A stretch of 64,000 nt of DNA from Achromobacter pulmonis (GTDB lineage Bacteria; Pseudomonadota; Gammaproteobacteria; Burkholderiales; Burkholderiaceae_B), in NCBI RefSeq assembly GCF_002885955.2, contig NZ_POQS01000008.1, forward strand, positions 232,862 to 296,861, given 5' to 3'. Positions 1 to 10,187 of the stretch are shown piece after piece; the first letter of the stretch is position 1, and every line of letters starts with the position of its first letter. A program made the translations under genes and the position numbers. The notes beneath the pieces were generated by a model. The model did not search any database. It saw only the letters and a program-made list of their open reading frames with translations, and was not told the DNA's origin.

Positions 1-1740
<1,740 letters not shown>

Positions 1741-1820
1741 GGGGGTAGGCCGGAAGCATCATGGCAGGGATTTTAAGCCCCAAATCCCGCGGCCCGTCGC
1801 GCCAGGGAGATTTCCGTCCG

Positions 1821-3203
1821 CTACCAGTTCAGCCAGGTGCCGCGCATGAAGGTGTCGACCGGCATGCTGAGGTTGGCGCGCCACTCGTAGTCGCCCGACA
1901 GGATGTCGCGGTCGGCGCCGACGGCCAGCTGGACCTTGGGCGCCACGAACATGCTGTGCGACAGCCCGACGCGCTGTTCGGCCTGGGTCGAGCCTTCGCG
2001 CAGGCCCGAATAGGTGCCGCTGAAGGTGCCCCAGCCCGAAATGGGGACGCCCGCCGACAGCGTGTTGCGGGTCTGGCCCGTGGCGGCCGCGCCGTCGGCA
2101 TACATGGACAGGTCGCCGAAACCCGCGCCCACCTGTTCGGCCGTATAGCCCAGGTGGACCAGGTTGGCCACCTCCACGTTGTAGCCGAAGCGGTAGCGCC
2201 AGGCGTTGACCGCGTCGAACGAGCTTTGCGTGGCCCCGGCCTGGAAGGTGCCGTATTCGCCGGCGGCGTAGGTGGTGCCCATGCCGCGGGTGGTGAGCGA
2301 AGGCGCACTCTGCATCTGGCCTTCCAGAGTGAGGGCCGGCGTGAGGCCGTAGCGCACGCTGCCGCTGCCTGCCGAGGCCCCGTAGTCGACGGCGCCCGAG
2401 CGCGCCGCCGGGTCCATGTTGTTGAGCAGGCCGACGGACGAGGAATAGCCGAAGGCGCCTTCGGCGATGGTGGGGCCCGTCCCGGCCCAGTTCGAGATCT
2501 GCAGCCCGCCCACGGGGGCGCCGCTGCCCCAGGCCGGGGCGGCGGCGGTGATGTTGCCGACCGCGATGGAGGGGCCGGCCGTGTTGCGGTAGACCCAGTT
2601 GCGGCTGCCGCCATAGCGCAGGCCGTCCTGGCCGCTGACCGAGGCGAACCAGGGCCGGGACGGGCGCGCCACACCCGAGATCACGACCACGGGAATGTCG
2701 CCTTCCTCCAGCGCGAAGGAGTAGTCGGGCGCGGCCTCCTCGGGGGCGGTGAGGGCGCGGCAGTCGACCGCCGGCGGCCGGACGTCGCCCGACAGCTCGG
2801 CCCCGGTGCCGGGAGTGCTCAGTTCCGGCGTCTGGCCGTCGCCGCCGCCGTGCACGCGGGTGTCGATGGCGGGTTCCAGGGTCTGCAGGTCGCAGGGGGA
2901 GGGGTCCAGCGGCACCGCGCGCGCGCCGATGGCGGGCGCGGGACGCACGGGGATGGTCTGGACCGGCGCCAGCGCGCCGATGCCGCGCACCCAGCCGGCC
3001 GGCGTGCCGGACGCGGGCAGCAGGGCGTCCGCCGCGCTGCCGGCCGCGGCCGGCAGCGGGCCCAGCGCGGCTGCGGCCAGGATTGCGCGCAGCAGCCAGT
3101 TTCGCCGGAAGAATGCAGGGGCGGGCATAGAAACCAGTGTAGAAAGGGAGCGCCGCGGATGCTGTGAACGTTCATGGGCTGTCCGCGGCTGGGCAGGATT
3201 CAT
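1821..3203 (-). CDS. Putative exported beta-rich protein, possibly outer-membrane
   Basis: I do not recognise a named family. The 460-residue product begins with a hydrophilic stretch, then a signal-peptide-like segment near residues 33-55 (basic FFRRNW, then LLRAILAAAALGPLPAAAG). A proline- and alanine-rich linker follows. The C-terminal two thirds is rich in Gly, Ser, Thr and aromatics in alternating patterns and ends in Trp, as many outer-membrane beta-barrels end in Phe or Trp. The start at 3203 is chosen because GAGG lies 5 bases upstream. The ATG at 3128 would give a more conventional signal peptide but lacks a clear ribosome binding site. Location in the outer membrane is inferred only from composition and the last residue. 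It is divergent from the response regulator, with about 115 bases between them. Confidence 0.7.
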   Translation of the reverse strand: MNPAQPRTAHERSQHPRRSLSTLVSMPAPAFFRRNWLLRAILAAAALGPLPAAAGSAADALLPASGTPAGWVRGIGALAPVQTIPVRPAPAIGARAVPLDPSPCDLQTLEPAIDTRVHGGGDGQTPELSTPGTGAELSGDVRPPAVDCRALTAPEEAAPDYSFALEEGDIPVVVISGVARPSRPWFASVSGQDGLRYGGSRNWVYRNTAGPSIAVGNITAAAPAWGSGAPVGGLQISNWAGTGPTIAEGAFGYSSSVGLLNNMDPAARSGAVDYGASAGSGSVRYGLTPALTLEGQMQSAPSLTTRGMGTTYAAGEYGTFQAGATQSSFDAVNAWRYRFGYNVEVANLVHLGYTAEQVGAGFGDLSMYADGAAATGQTRNTLSAGVPISGWGTFSGTYSGLREGSTQAEQRVGLSHSMFVAPKVQLAVGADRDILSGDYEWRANLSMPVDTFMRGTWLNW

Positions 3204-3318
3204 TTTATCGCCTCGATCGGCTTCCGATAAAAGCGCCGGAAACGGCGTTCTACATCGTGCAACAGGTATATTTCAGTTGATTTCCTGCCTCTTGCGGCCC
3301 GACGCGCCGCGCCCCACT

Positions 3319-4029
3319 ATGGCATCCATGGACAATCCCCACACCAAGCTGCTGGTCGTCGACGACGATCCGGCCCTGCGGCAGCTGCTTGCCGACTACC
3401 TGAACCGGCACGGCTACGACACGCTGCTGGCGCCCGACGCCACCGACCTGTCGGCCCGCATCACCCGTTACGCGCCCGACCTGCTGGTGCTCGACCGCAT
3501 GCTGCCCGGCGGCGACGGCGCCGACGCCTGTCGCCGCCTGCGCGAACAGGGCGAGGACATCCCCGTCATCCTGCTGACCGCCCGCGACGAGGCGGTGGAC
3601 CGCATCATCGGCCTGGAGGCCGGCGCCGACGATTACGTCGGCAAGCCTTTCGATCCGCGCGAACTGCTGGCCCGCATCGAGGCCGTGCTGCGCCGCAAGC
3701 GCGGCCCGTCCGCCCTGACCAAGGACGCGCCGGTCTCGTTCGGCCCGTTCCTGTTCGATCCGTCCACGCGCCAGCTCTCGCGCGACGGCACCGTGGTCAA
3801 GCTGACGGGCGGCGAGATCAACCTGCTCGAAGCGCTGGTGCGCAATGCCGGCAAGCCCTTGTCGCGCGAACGCCTGCTGGCCCTGGCGCGCGACGACGAC
3901 GCCGGCGAACGCAACGACCGCGCCATCGACATCGCCATCCTGCGCCTGCGCCGCGTGATCGAGGACGATCCCAAGCAGCCGCGCTGGATCCAGACGGTCT
4001 GGGGCATCGGCTACCGGTTTTCGCCCTAG
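3319..4029 (+). CDS. OmpR/PhoB-family response regulator
   Basis: DNA-binding response regulator of 236 residues. The receiver domain (about 8-122) carries the acidic pair in VVDDD, the phosphoacceptor Asp in LVLDRMLPGGDGAD, and the conserved Lys in DDYVGKPFDPRELLAR. The winged-helix output domain (about 133-235) ends in the family hallmark WIQTVWGIGYRF. The reading frame is open far upstream, but homology begins at the chosen ATG. A second ATG lies three codons in, and neither has a strong ribosome binding site. The partner kinase starts 12 bases downstream, so the two form an operon. The sequence looks paralogous to, not identical with, the RisA regulator of Bordetella as I remember it. The stimulus is unknown. 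Confidence 0.93.
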   Translation: MASMDNPHTKLLVVDDDPALRQLLADYLNRHGYDTLLAPDATDLSARITRYAPDLLVLDRMLPGGDGADACRRLREQGEDIPVILLTARDEAVDRIIGLEAGADDYVGKPFDPRELLARIEAVLRRKRGPSALTKDAPVSFGPFLFDPSTRQLSRDGTVVKLTGGEINLLEALVRNAGKPLSRERLLALARDDDAGERNDRAIDIAILRLRRVIEDDPKQPRWIQTVWGIGYRFSP

Positions 4030-4041
4030 AGCCCCGTCCCG

Positions 4042-5577
4042 ATGCGCTTTTCTCCCGGTTTCCTGATGCCGCGCTCGCTACGGGCGAGGCTGATCCTGCT
4101 GATCCTGGGCGCGGTGCTGCTGACGCAGGCGGCCACGCTGGTGACGGTGTCCTACTTCCGCCACAAGTTCATGGAAGAGGTGGCGATCGGCTACATCGTC
4201 ACCACCATCCGCACGCTGCGGGCCGCCGTGTCGCAGGTGCCGGCCGACGAACGCGCCGATTTCGTGCGCACGGCCTCGCAGAACCAGTGGCGCCTGTGGT
4301 CGCGCGTGCTGCCGGCCGAAGCCAAGCTGCAGCGTTTCAACGGCCGCCGCGCCAAGCCGCCGCCCAAGCCCGCGCCCACGCCGCCCTCGCCGCCGTCGGC
4401 CGATCCGCAGCTGCACGGCCCGCCGGCGCCGCCGCCGCCCGAAGTGCGCGACGACGACCGCGACGAACGCCGCGCGGAGCAGGAGTTCAGGCGGCGCCAC
4501 AAGCCCGAGCCGGACGACATCCGCCAGGACCTGCGCGGGCTGGTGCAGCAGCTCAACGAGCGGCTCAACGACGGCACGCGCGTGGCCCTGTCGCGCGGGC
4601 CCACGCCGGAAATCTTCATTTCGCTGGCCCCCAATTCCAACACCGAGGACGTGCCGCGCCTGCGCGAGTGGCTGGTGATCCCGCTGGACCGGCTCGACCC
4701 GCCCGTGACCACGCCCTTCATCGCCGCCTGGCTGGGCGGGCTGGGCCTGCTGCTGCTCCTGGCCGTGGGTTTTTCCTGGCACATCACGCGCCCGATCACG
4801 CGGCTGGCCGACGCCGCCGACCGGCTGGCCGCGGGGCAGCCGCAGCGCGTCGACCCCTCGGGGCCGCACGAGACGCGGGTGCTGGGCGAGCGCTTCAACG
4901 CCATGCTGGACGCGCTGGCCGAATCCGATTCGGTGCGCCGCACGCTGCTGTCCGGCCTGCCGCACGACCTCAAGGGGCCGCTGTCGCGGATGTGGCTGCG
5001 CATCGAGCTGGCCGACGATTCCAAGCTCAAGGAAGGCCTGCGCGCCGACCTGCAGGACATGCAGCACATGGTCGACCAGTTCATCGGCTTCGTGCGCGGA
5101 ACCGACCCGGCCGCCTACCGCTACGCCTCGATGGTGCTGGGCGACTGGCTGATCGAGCGCGTGGGCGCCTGGCAGGGGGCGGGCACCGACATCCGCCTGC
5201 GCAACGGCGCCGACGACGACGCGGCGCTGGTGGTGCAGGCCGACGCGGTGGCGCTGGGCCGGCTGCTGGACAACCTGATCGGCAACGCCCTGAACCACGG
5301 CGCGCCGCCGGTCGACGTGACGCTGAGCCGCGAAGGGCGCTACGCGGTGCTGGACGTGGCCGACCACGGGGCCGGCATCGCGCCGGAGCGCCGCCGCGAG
5401 GCGCTGCGCCCGTTCAGCCGGCTCGACGACGCGCGCACGCGCACCGGCAGCGTCGGGCTGGGCCTGGCCCTGGCCGAGGCCATCGCGCGCGCCCACGGCG
5501 GCTCGCTGGAGCTGCGCGCGGCCGATTCCGGCGGCCTGTGCGTGCGGGTGCGGCTGCCCCTGTCGGAAACCGCCTAG
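4042..5577 (+). CDS. EnvZ-type sensor histidine kinase with proline-rich periplasmic region
   Basis: Membrane sensor kinase of 511 residues. Transmembrane segments lie near residues 13-35 and 228-248. The intervening periplasmic region is unusually rich in proline (about residues 104-135) followed by a highly charged Asp/Glu/Arg stretch. A HAMP linker follows (ITRPITRLADAADRLAAG). The phosphoacceptor is about His308 in LPHDLKGPLSRM. The N box is DNLIGNALNHGAPP, then ADHGAGI and SVGLGLALAEAI form the G boxes. It is co-transcribed with the response regulator 12 bases upstream. An alternative start is the ATG at 4066. The TAG stop is supplied by the first bases of the palindromic element at 5574-5740, so the natural C-terminus may once have differed. 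Confidence 0.93.
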   Translation: MRFSPGFLMPRSLRARLILLILGAVLLTQAATLVTVSYFRHKFMEEVAIGYIVTTIRTLRAAVSQVPADERADFVRTASQNQWRLWSRVLPAEAKLQRFNGRRAKPPPKPAPTPPSPPSADPQLHGPPAPPPPEVRDDDRDERRAEQEFRRRHKPEPDDIRQDLRGLVQQLNERLNDGTRVALSRGPTPEIFISLAPNSNTEDVPRLREWLVIPLDRLDPPVTTPFIAAWLGGLGLLLLLAVGFSWHITRPITRLADAADRLAAGQPQRVDPSGPHETRVLGERFNAMLDALAESDSVRRTLLSGLPHDLKGPLSRMWLRIELADDSKLKEGLRADLQDMQHMVDQFIGFVRGTDPAAYRYASMVLGDWLIERVGAWQGAGTDIRLRNGADDDAALVVQADAVALGRLLDNLIGNALNHGAPPVDVTLSREGRYAVLDVADHGAGIAPERRREALRPFSRLDDARTRTGSVGLGLALAEAIARAHGGSLELRAADSGGLCVRVRLPLSETA

Positions 5578-5740
5578 TGTGCTGTCCCGTAGATGCGTCC
5601 GCATGACGAAATTTCTCCTCTTGACGTCAGGGCTAGGCGCAAACCGCAGCGATACCCGTAGGTATCGCGAGGATTTGCAACGACGCCCTGGCGTCAAGGG
5701 GGGAATTTCGTGCGGGCGTATCTACGGGAAAGCACACTAG
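5574..5740. repeat. 167-bp palindromic MITE-like element
   Basis: The whole gene-free gap between the kinase and ruvB is an imperfect inverted repeat. The outer 10 bases match perfectly (CTAGTGTGCT at 5574-5583 against AGCACACTAG at 5731-5740), and about 27 of the outer 30 bases match. Complementarity continues inward with small indels through a TTGACG-CAGGGC block to a central hairpin around 5637-5680 (CGATACC, then GGTATCG). The ends are CTAG, which could be terminal repeats or a 4-bp target duplication, because CTAG is its own complement. There is no coding capacity. A MITE or repeated extragenic palindrome is the best reading; a transcription terminator is less likely because no U tract follows. 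Confidence 0.75.
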
Positions 5741-5787
5741 GGTTACGGTACGATGCATCCTGCTTCGTCCTTTGCCGTTTCCGCACC

Positions 5788-6861
5788 ATGGCCATCCAGT
5801 CCGATTCGCTTTCCTCCCGCCCCGACGCCCCCCGTATCGTGGCGCCGCAGCCGGTATCTCCCAACGAGGAGTCGATCGAACGCGCGCTGCGGCCCAAGGC
5901 CCTGGACGAGTACGTGGGGCAGCAGCGCGCCCGCGAACAGCTCGAAATCTTCATCGCCGCCGCCAGAAAGCGCGGCGAGGCGCTGGACCACGTGCTGCTG
6001 TTCGGCCCGCCGGGCCTGGGCAAGACCACGCTGGCCCACATCATCGCCCATGAAATGGGCGTGCAGCTGCGCCAGACCTCCGGCCCGGTGCTGGAGCGCC
6101 CGGGCGACCTGGCCGCGCTGCTGACCAATCTCGAAAAGAACGACGTCCTCTTCATCGACGAGATCCACCGCCTGTCGCCCGTGGTCGAGGAAATCCTCTA
6201 TCCGGCGCTGGAGGACTTCCAGATCGACATCCTGATCGGCGAAGGGCCGGCCGCGCGCAGCGTCAAGCTGGACCTGCAGCCCTTCACGCTGGTGGGCGCG
6301 ACCACGCGCGCCGGCATGCTGACCAATCCGCTGCGCGACCGCTTCGGCATCGTCTCGCGGCTGGAGTTCTACGACGCCGCCGACCTGGGCCGCATCGTCA
6401 CGCGCAGCGCCGGCCTGCTCAACGCCGGCATCACGCCGGAAGGCGCGGCCGAGGTGGCGCGCCGCGCCCGCGGCACGCCGCGCATCGCCAACCGGCTGCT
6501 GCGCCGCGTGCGCGACTACGCCGAGGTCAAGGCCGGCGGCATCATCGACGCGGACGTGGCCGGCCGCGCGCTGGCCATGCTGGAAGTCGACCCGCAGGGG
6601 CTGGACCTGATGGACCGCAAGCTGCTCGAAGCCATCGTCCACAAGTTCGACGGCGGCCCCGTGGGCGTGGACAGCCTGGCCGCGGCCATCGGCGAAGAGC
6701 GCGACACCATCGAGGACGTGATCGAACCCTACCTGATCCAGCACGGCTACCTGCAGCGCACGCCGCGCGGACGCACGGCCACGCTGACGACCTGGCGCCA
6801 CCTGGGGCTGACCCCGCCGGCCGGCAGCGCCAGCGGATCGGGCGACCTGTTCGGCAAATAG
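5788..6861 (+). CDS. ruvB: Holliday junction branch migration helicase RuvB
   Basis: AAA+ motor of the RuvABC resolvasome, driving branch migration of Holliday junctions during recombinational repair. The 357-residue protein has Walker A GPPGLGKTT near residues 74-82, Walker B FIDEIHRL, the GATTRAG sensor 1 region, the PRIANRLLRR arginine motif, and the C-terminal winged helix with GGPVGVDSLA. The start ATG at 5788 fits the family. The frame remains open upstream into the palindromic element (to a GTG at 5710), which would add 26 unrelated residues. Unlike many genomes, ruvB is about 2 kb from ruvA and ruvC and on the opposite strand. Confidence 0.98.
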   Translation: MAIQSDSLSSRPDAPRIVAPQPVSPNEESIERALRPKALDEYVGQQRAREQLEIFIAAARKRGEALDHVLLFGPPGLGKTTLAHIIAHEMGVQLRQTSGPVLERPGDLAALLTNLEKNDVLFIDEIHRLSPVVEEILYPALEDFQIDILIGEGPAARSVKLDLQPFTLVGATTRAGMLTNPLRDRFGIVSRLEFYDAADLGRIVTRSAGLLNAGITPEGAAEVARRARGTPRIANRLLRRVRDYAEVKAGGIIDADVAGRALAMLEVDPQGLDLMDRKLLEAIVHKFDGGPVGVDSLAAAIGEERDTIEDVIEPYLIQHGYLQRTPRGRTATLTTWRHLGLTPPAGSASGSGDLFGK

Positions 6862-6935
6862 GCCCGCCCGCGCCCGAGGGGCGGCGGCGGGTTTATCATC
6901 CTGGGGTTCCGTTTCCCTTCAAGGACCGATTCCCC

Positions 6936-7901
6936 ATGCAGCCCGAATTGCCCTCTTACGACGACGTCGCGCGCGCCAGCGAGCGCCTGGCCGGCAACGC
7001 GCACCGCACGCCGGTGCTGACCTCGGCCACCGCCGACGCGATCAGCGGCGCCTCGCTGTTCTTCAAGTGCGAGAACTTCCAGCGCATGGGCGCCTTCAAG
7101 TTCCGCGGCGGCTACAACGCGATCGCGCGCCTGACGCCCGAACAGCGGGCCGCGGGCGTGGTCACGTTCTCGTCGGGCAACCATGCCCAGGCCATCGCGC
7201 TGGCCTCCAGGCTGCAGGGCGTGCAGGCCACCATCATCATGCCGCTGGACGCGCCGGCGGCCAAGCGCGCCGCCACCGAGGGCTACGGCGGCAAGATCGT
7301 CACCTATGACCGCTACACCGAGGACCGCGAGGCCATCGCGCGCCGCATCCAGGCCGAGACCGGCGCCACGCTGATCCCGCCCTACGACCACGCCGACGTC
7401 ATCGCCGGCCAGGGCACCGCGGCCAAGGAGCTGTTCGAGGACGTGGGCGAGCTGGACTATCTGTTCGTCTGCCTGGGCGGCGGCGGGCTGCTGGCCGGCT
7501 CGGCCTTGTCCGCCTACGCGCTGAGCCCGCGCTGCCTGGTCTACGGGGTCGAGCCCGAGGCCGGCAACGACGGCCAGCAGTCCCTGCGCAAGGGTGAAGT
7601 CGTCCGCATTCCGGCGCCCAAGACCCTGGCCGACGGCGCCGCCACCACGCACCTGGGCAATCTGACCTTCCCGCTGATCCAGAAGCACGTGCGCGACATC
7701 GTCACGGTGACCGACGAGCAGCTGGTCGCCACCATGAAATTCTTCGCCGAACGCATGAAGATGGTGGTCGAGCCCACCGGCTGCCTGGGCGCGTCCGCGG
7801 TGATGCAGAACGTGGTGCCGGTGCGCGGCGCCCGGGTCGGGGTGATCATCAGCGGCGGCAACGTCGATCTCCCGGCCTACGCCAGACTGCTGGCGGGCTG
7901 A
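6936..7901 (+). CDS. PLP-dependent serine/threonine dehydratase family protein
   Basis: Fold-type II pyridoxal-phosphate enzyme of 321 residues, the size of catabolic threonine/serine dehydratases, serine racemases and threo-3-hydroxyaspartate ammonia-lyases, and lacking the ACT domain of biosynthetic IlvA. The PLP lysine sits in GAFKFRG near residue 53, the substrate loop is SSGNHAQ, the phosphate-binding loop is CLGGGGLLAG, and the C-terminal SGGN contacts the pyridine ring. Likely reactions are beta-elimination of hydroxyamino acids to 2-oxo acids and ammonia. The exact substrate (Thr, Ser or 3-hydroxy-Asp) cannot be told from sequence. AAGGA lies about 10 bases before the ATG. It stands alone between ruvB and an epimerase-like gene. 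Confidence 0.9.
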   Translation: MQPELPSYDDVARASERLAGNAHRTPVLTSATADAISGASLFFKCENFQRMGAFKFRGGYNAIARLTPEQRAAGVVTFSSGNHAQAIALASRLQGVQATIIMPLDAPAAKRAATEGYGGKIVTYDRYTEDREAIARRIQAETGATLIPPYDHADVIAGQGTAAKELFEDVGELDYLFVCLGGGGLLAGSALSAYALSPRCLVYGVEPEAGNDGQQSLRKGEVVRIPAPKTLADGAATTHLGNLTFPLIQKHVRDIVTVTDEQLVATMKFFAERMKMVVEPTGCLGASAVMQNVVPVRGARVGVIISGGNVDLPAYARLLAG

Positions 7902-8005
7902 CGCACGCCGGCGGCGGCCGGCGCGGCCGGCCGCCGATGCGCGCTTGCGGTTGTCGCCCGTGCAGGGCAGAATCGGGGCTGAATCCTGACGAACAGGGGC
8001 TGCGC

Positions 8006-8914
8006 ATGCGTATTCTTGTCATTGGCGGCACCGGTTTCATCGGTCGCCACCTGATCGCGCGGCTCAGCGCGCAGCCGCAACAAATCATCGTGCCCACCCG
8101 CCGTTTCAGCCGTGGGCGCGATCTGCAGATCTTCCCCACCGTCACCCTGCTCGAACGCGACGTCCACGACGACGCCACGCTGGACGCGCTGGCGCGCGGC
8201 TGCGACGCGGTCGTCAACCTGGTGGGCATCCTGCATGGCAATTCAGGCCGGCCCTATGGCTCGGACTTCGCGCGGGCGCACGTGCTGCTGCCGCAGCGCA
8301 TCGCGCAGGCCTGCCGCCGCCAGGGCGTGCCGCGCCTGCTGCACGTCAGCGCGCTGGGCGCCGACCCGCAGGGCGACAGCATGTACCAGCGCTCCAAGGG
8401 CGATGGCGAGGCCGCCATCAAGCAGGAATTCGCCGGCTGGCGCGAAGGCGGCTGGACCATCTTCCGTCCCTCCGTCGTGTTCGGCCCCGACGACCAGTTC
8501 ACCAATATGTTCGCCCGGCTGGCGCGCTGGCTGCCGGTGCTGCCTCTGGCCGGCGCCCACGTGCGCATGCAGCCGGTGTACGTGGGCGACGTGGTGGCCG
8601 CGCTGATGGCGGCGCTGCGCGACCCCGGCGCCCGCGGCAAGACCTATGAACTGGGCGGCCCGCAGGTCTATACGCTGGGCGAGATCGCGCGCCTGTGCGC
8701 CGCCTGGAGCGGCCATCCGCGGCCGGTGCTCAACATGCCGATGGGCGTGGGCCGCATGCAGGCCATGCTGTTCGAATGCCTGCCCGGCACGCCGCTGATG
8801 TCGCGCGACAACCTGGACTCCCTGCGCCGCGACAACGTCTGCGGCGGGCCGATAGCGCCCGAGCTGCACGTGGTGCCGACCGGCCTGGAAGCCGTCGCGC
8901 CGCGGTATCTGTGA
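8006..8914 (+). CDS. NAD(P)-binding atypical SDR, NDUFA9-like
   Basis: Extended/atypical short-chain dehydrogenase of 302 residues. The Rossmann dinucleotide motif GGTGFIG lies at residues 7-13, and the active-site region shows MYQRSKGDGE in place of a clean YxxxK. This pattern resembles the NDUFA9-like subfamily related to the accessory complex I subunit and to proteobacterial proteins of uncertain substrate. AGGGG lies about 10 bases upstream of the ATG at 8006. An upstream in-frame ATG at 7937 lacks family similarity. The gene is convergent with ruvA. Confidence 0.85.
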   Translation: MRILVIGGTGFIGRHLIARLSAQPQQIIVPTRRFSRGRDLQIFPTVTLLERDVHDDATLDALARGCDAVVNLVGILHGNSGRPYGSDFARAHVLLPQRIAQACRRQGVPRLLHVSALGADPQGDSMYQRSKGDGEAAIKQEFAGWREGGWTIFRPSVVFGPDDQFTNMFARLARWLPVLPLAGAHVRMQPVYVGDVVAALMAALRDPGARGKTYELGGPQVYTLGEIARLCAAWSGHPRPVLNMPMGVGRMQAMLFECLPGTPLMSRDNLDSLRRDNVCGGPIAPELHVVPTGLEAVAPRYL

Positions 8915-8953
8915 CGGGCGGCGCAAACCGCGGTCTTTCGCAGCGGGCCCCGC

Positions 8954-9526
8954 TCAGCGCACCAATGCCTTGAGCGCCTGCTTGATCCCGTCGGACACGC
9001 CCACGCCTTCTGGCAGGGTCTTCAGCGCCGACAGCGATTCCTTCTCGGAGTAGCCCAGCGCCAGCAGCGCGTTCAGGATGTCCGACTGGCTGTCGGGCGC
9101 GGCGTGCGGGGTCGCGCCGATGTCGGCGCCGAGCTTGCCGCGCATTTCCAGCAGCAGGCGTTCGGCGGTTTTCTTGCCGATGCCGGGCACGCGGGTCAGG
9201 CGTCCGGATTCCTGCAGGGTGATGGCCTGGGCCAGGTCGGCCACCGACAGCCCCGACAGGACCGCCAGCGCGGTGCGCGCGCCGATGCCGCTGACCTTGA
9301 TGAGTTCGCGGAACGCGCTGCGTTCGCCGGCGGTGGCGAAGCCGTACAGGATGTGGGCGTCCTCGCGCACGGTCAGGTGGGTGTAGAGCGTGACGCGCGC
9401 GCCGTTGTCCGGCAGGGCGTACAGCGTGCTCATGGGCACGTCGATGTCATAGCCCAGACCGCCCACGTCCACGCAGATGGTGGGCGGAAGTTTTTCGATC
9501 AGGGTTCCGGTGATGCGTCCGATCAT
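8954..9526 (-). CDS. ruvA: Holliday junction branch migration protein RuvA
   Basis: Junction-recognition subunit of RuvAB, 190 residues. The N-terminal OB-fold begins MIGRITGTLIEK. Two helix-hairpin-helix motifs follow (KVSGIGARTALAVLSGL and VPGIGKKTAERLLLEMRG). The flexible linker and C-terminal domain III that binds RuvB begins near DSQSDILNALLALGYS. It is downstream of ruvC on the same strand, separated by 112 bases that contain a CTAG-ended palindrome. Confidence 0.97.
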   Translation of the reverse strand: MIGRITGTLIEKLPPTICVDVGGLGYDIDVPMSTLYALPDNGARVTLYTHLTVREDAHILYGFATAGERSAFRELIKVSGIGARTALAVLSGLSVADLAQAITLQESGRLTRVPGIGKKTAERLLLEMRGKLGADIGATPHAAPDSQSDILNALLALGYSEKESLSALKTLPEGVGVSDGIKQALKALVR

Positions 9527-9599
9527 GGTGATGGCAGGCCTGGCAAGAGTGGAACCGCGCGCGATGCGCGGCGAATGCGGGGATTCTATACGCTGGGCG

Positions 9600-9642
9600 C
9601 TAGGGCCTGTTCACACTAAAAGGAGCCACGCACAGGCCCTAG
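9600..9642. repeat. 43-bp CTAG-ended palindrome at the ruvC stop codon
   Basis: Perfect 11-bp inverted repeats (CTAGGGCCTGT at 9600-9610, ACAGGCCCTAG at 9632-9642) enclose 21 bases. The TAG stop of ruvC (minus strand) is part of the right arm. As in the larger element at 5574-5740, both ends are CTAG, so the arms may be 7-bp terminal repeats inside a CTAG target duplication. It may also act as an mRNA 3'-end hairpin, but no U tract follows on either strand. Confidence 0.65.
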
Positions 9643-10187
9643 CCCAGCAGGCGGCCGTTGCGGATGCGGGTCTTGCCGCCCATGTGCAGGGCGCCGCCCA
9701 GGCGGTCGAGCTTGTCCTGGAGGGGGCCGACGTGGGCGTGGCAGATCGCGCAGGCCAGCGCGTCGGCCGAGTCGGGCGAGGGCGCGCCGTCCAGCGCCAG
9801 CAGGTGCTGCACCATCATCTGCACCTGCTCCTTGGCGGCGCGGCCGGTGCCGACCACGGCTTTCTTGATCTGCAGCGCGGTGTATTCGTGCACCGCCAGC
9901 GAGCTGTCGGCCAGCGCGCACAGGGCCGCGCCGCGCGCCTGGCCCAGCAGCAGGGTGGAGGCCGGGTTGGTGTTGAGGAAGATGATTTCCAGCGCGGCCA
10001 CGTCGGGCCGCGTGTCGCGCGCGACCTCGCGCAGATTGTCCAGGATGACCTTGAGACGTTCGGGCAGGGATAGCGCCGGCGGGACCACGATGGTCCCGCT
10101 GGCGACGTAGCGCAGCCGCGGGCCGTCGGCATCGATCACACCGAAGCCGGTGCGGCGCAGGCCGGGATCGATGCCGAGGACGCGCAT
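9639..10187 (-). CDS. ruvC: Crossover junction endodeoxyribonuclease RuvC
   Basis: Holliday junction resolvase of 182 residues with an RNase H-like fold. The first catalytic Asp is in GIDPGLRRTG (residue 7), Glu in AALEIIFLNTNP, and the distal acidic residues in DSADALACAI. The start codon shares one base with the purH stop (TGATG), so translation is probably coupled to purH. The stop codon is formed by the terminal CTAG of a palindromic element. Confidence 0.96.
   Translation of the reverse strand: MRVLGIDPGLRRTGFGVIDADGPRLRYVASGTIVVPPALSLPERLKVILDNLREVARDTRPDVAALEIIFLNTNPASTLLLGQARGAALCALADSSLAVHEYTALQIKKAVVGTGRAAKEQVQMMVQHLLALDGAPSPDSADALACAICHAHVGPLQDKLDRLGGALHMGGKTRIRNGRLLG

Noticed and set aside
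4078..5697. A 539-codon frame opposite the sensor kinase
   Set aside because: Antisense shadow with His/Gln/Arg/Gly-rich composition and no family resemblance; the plus-strand kinase motifs are decisive.
5574..5740. The kinase-ruvB palindrome as a terminator
   Set aside because: It is far longer than an intrinsic terminator and has no T tract on either side.
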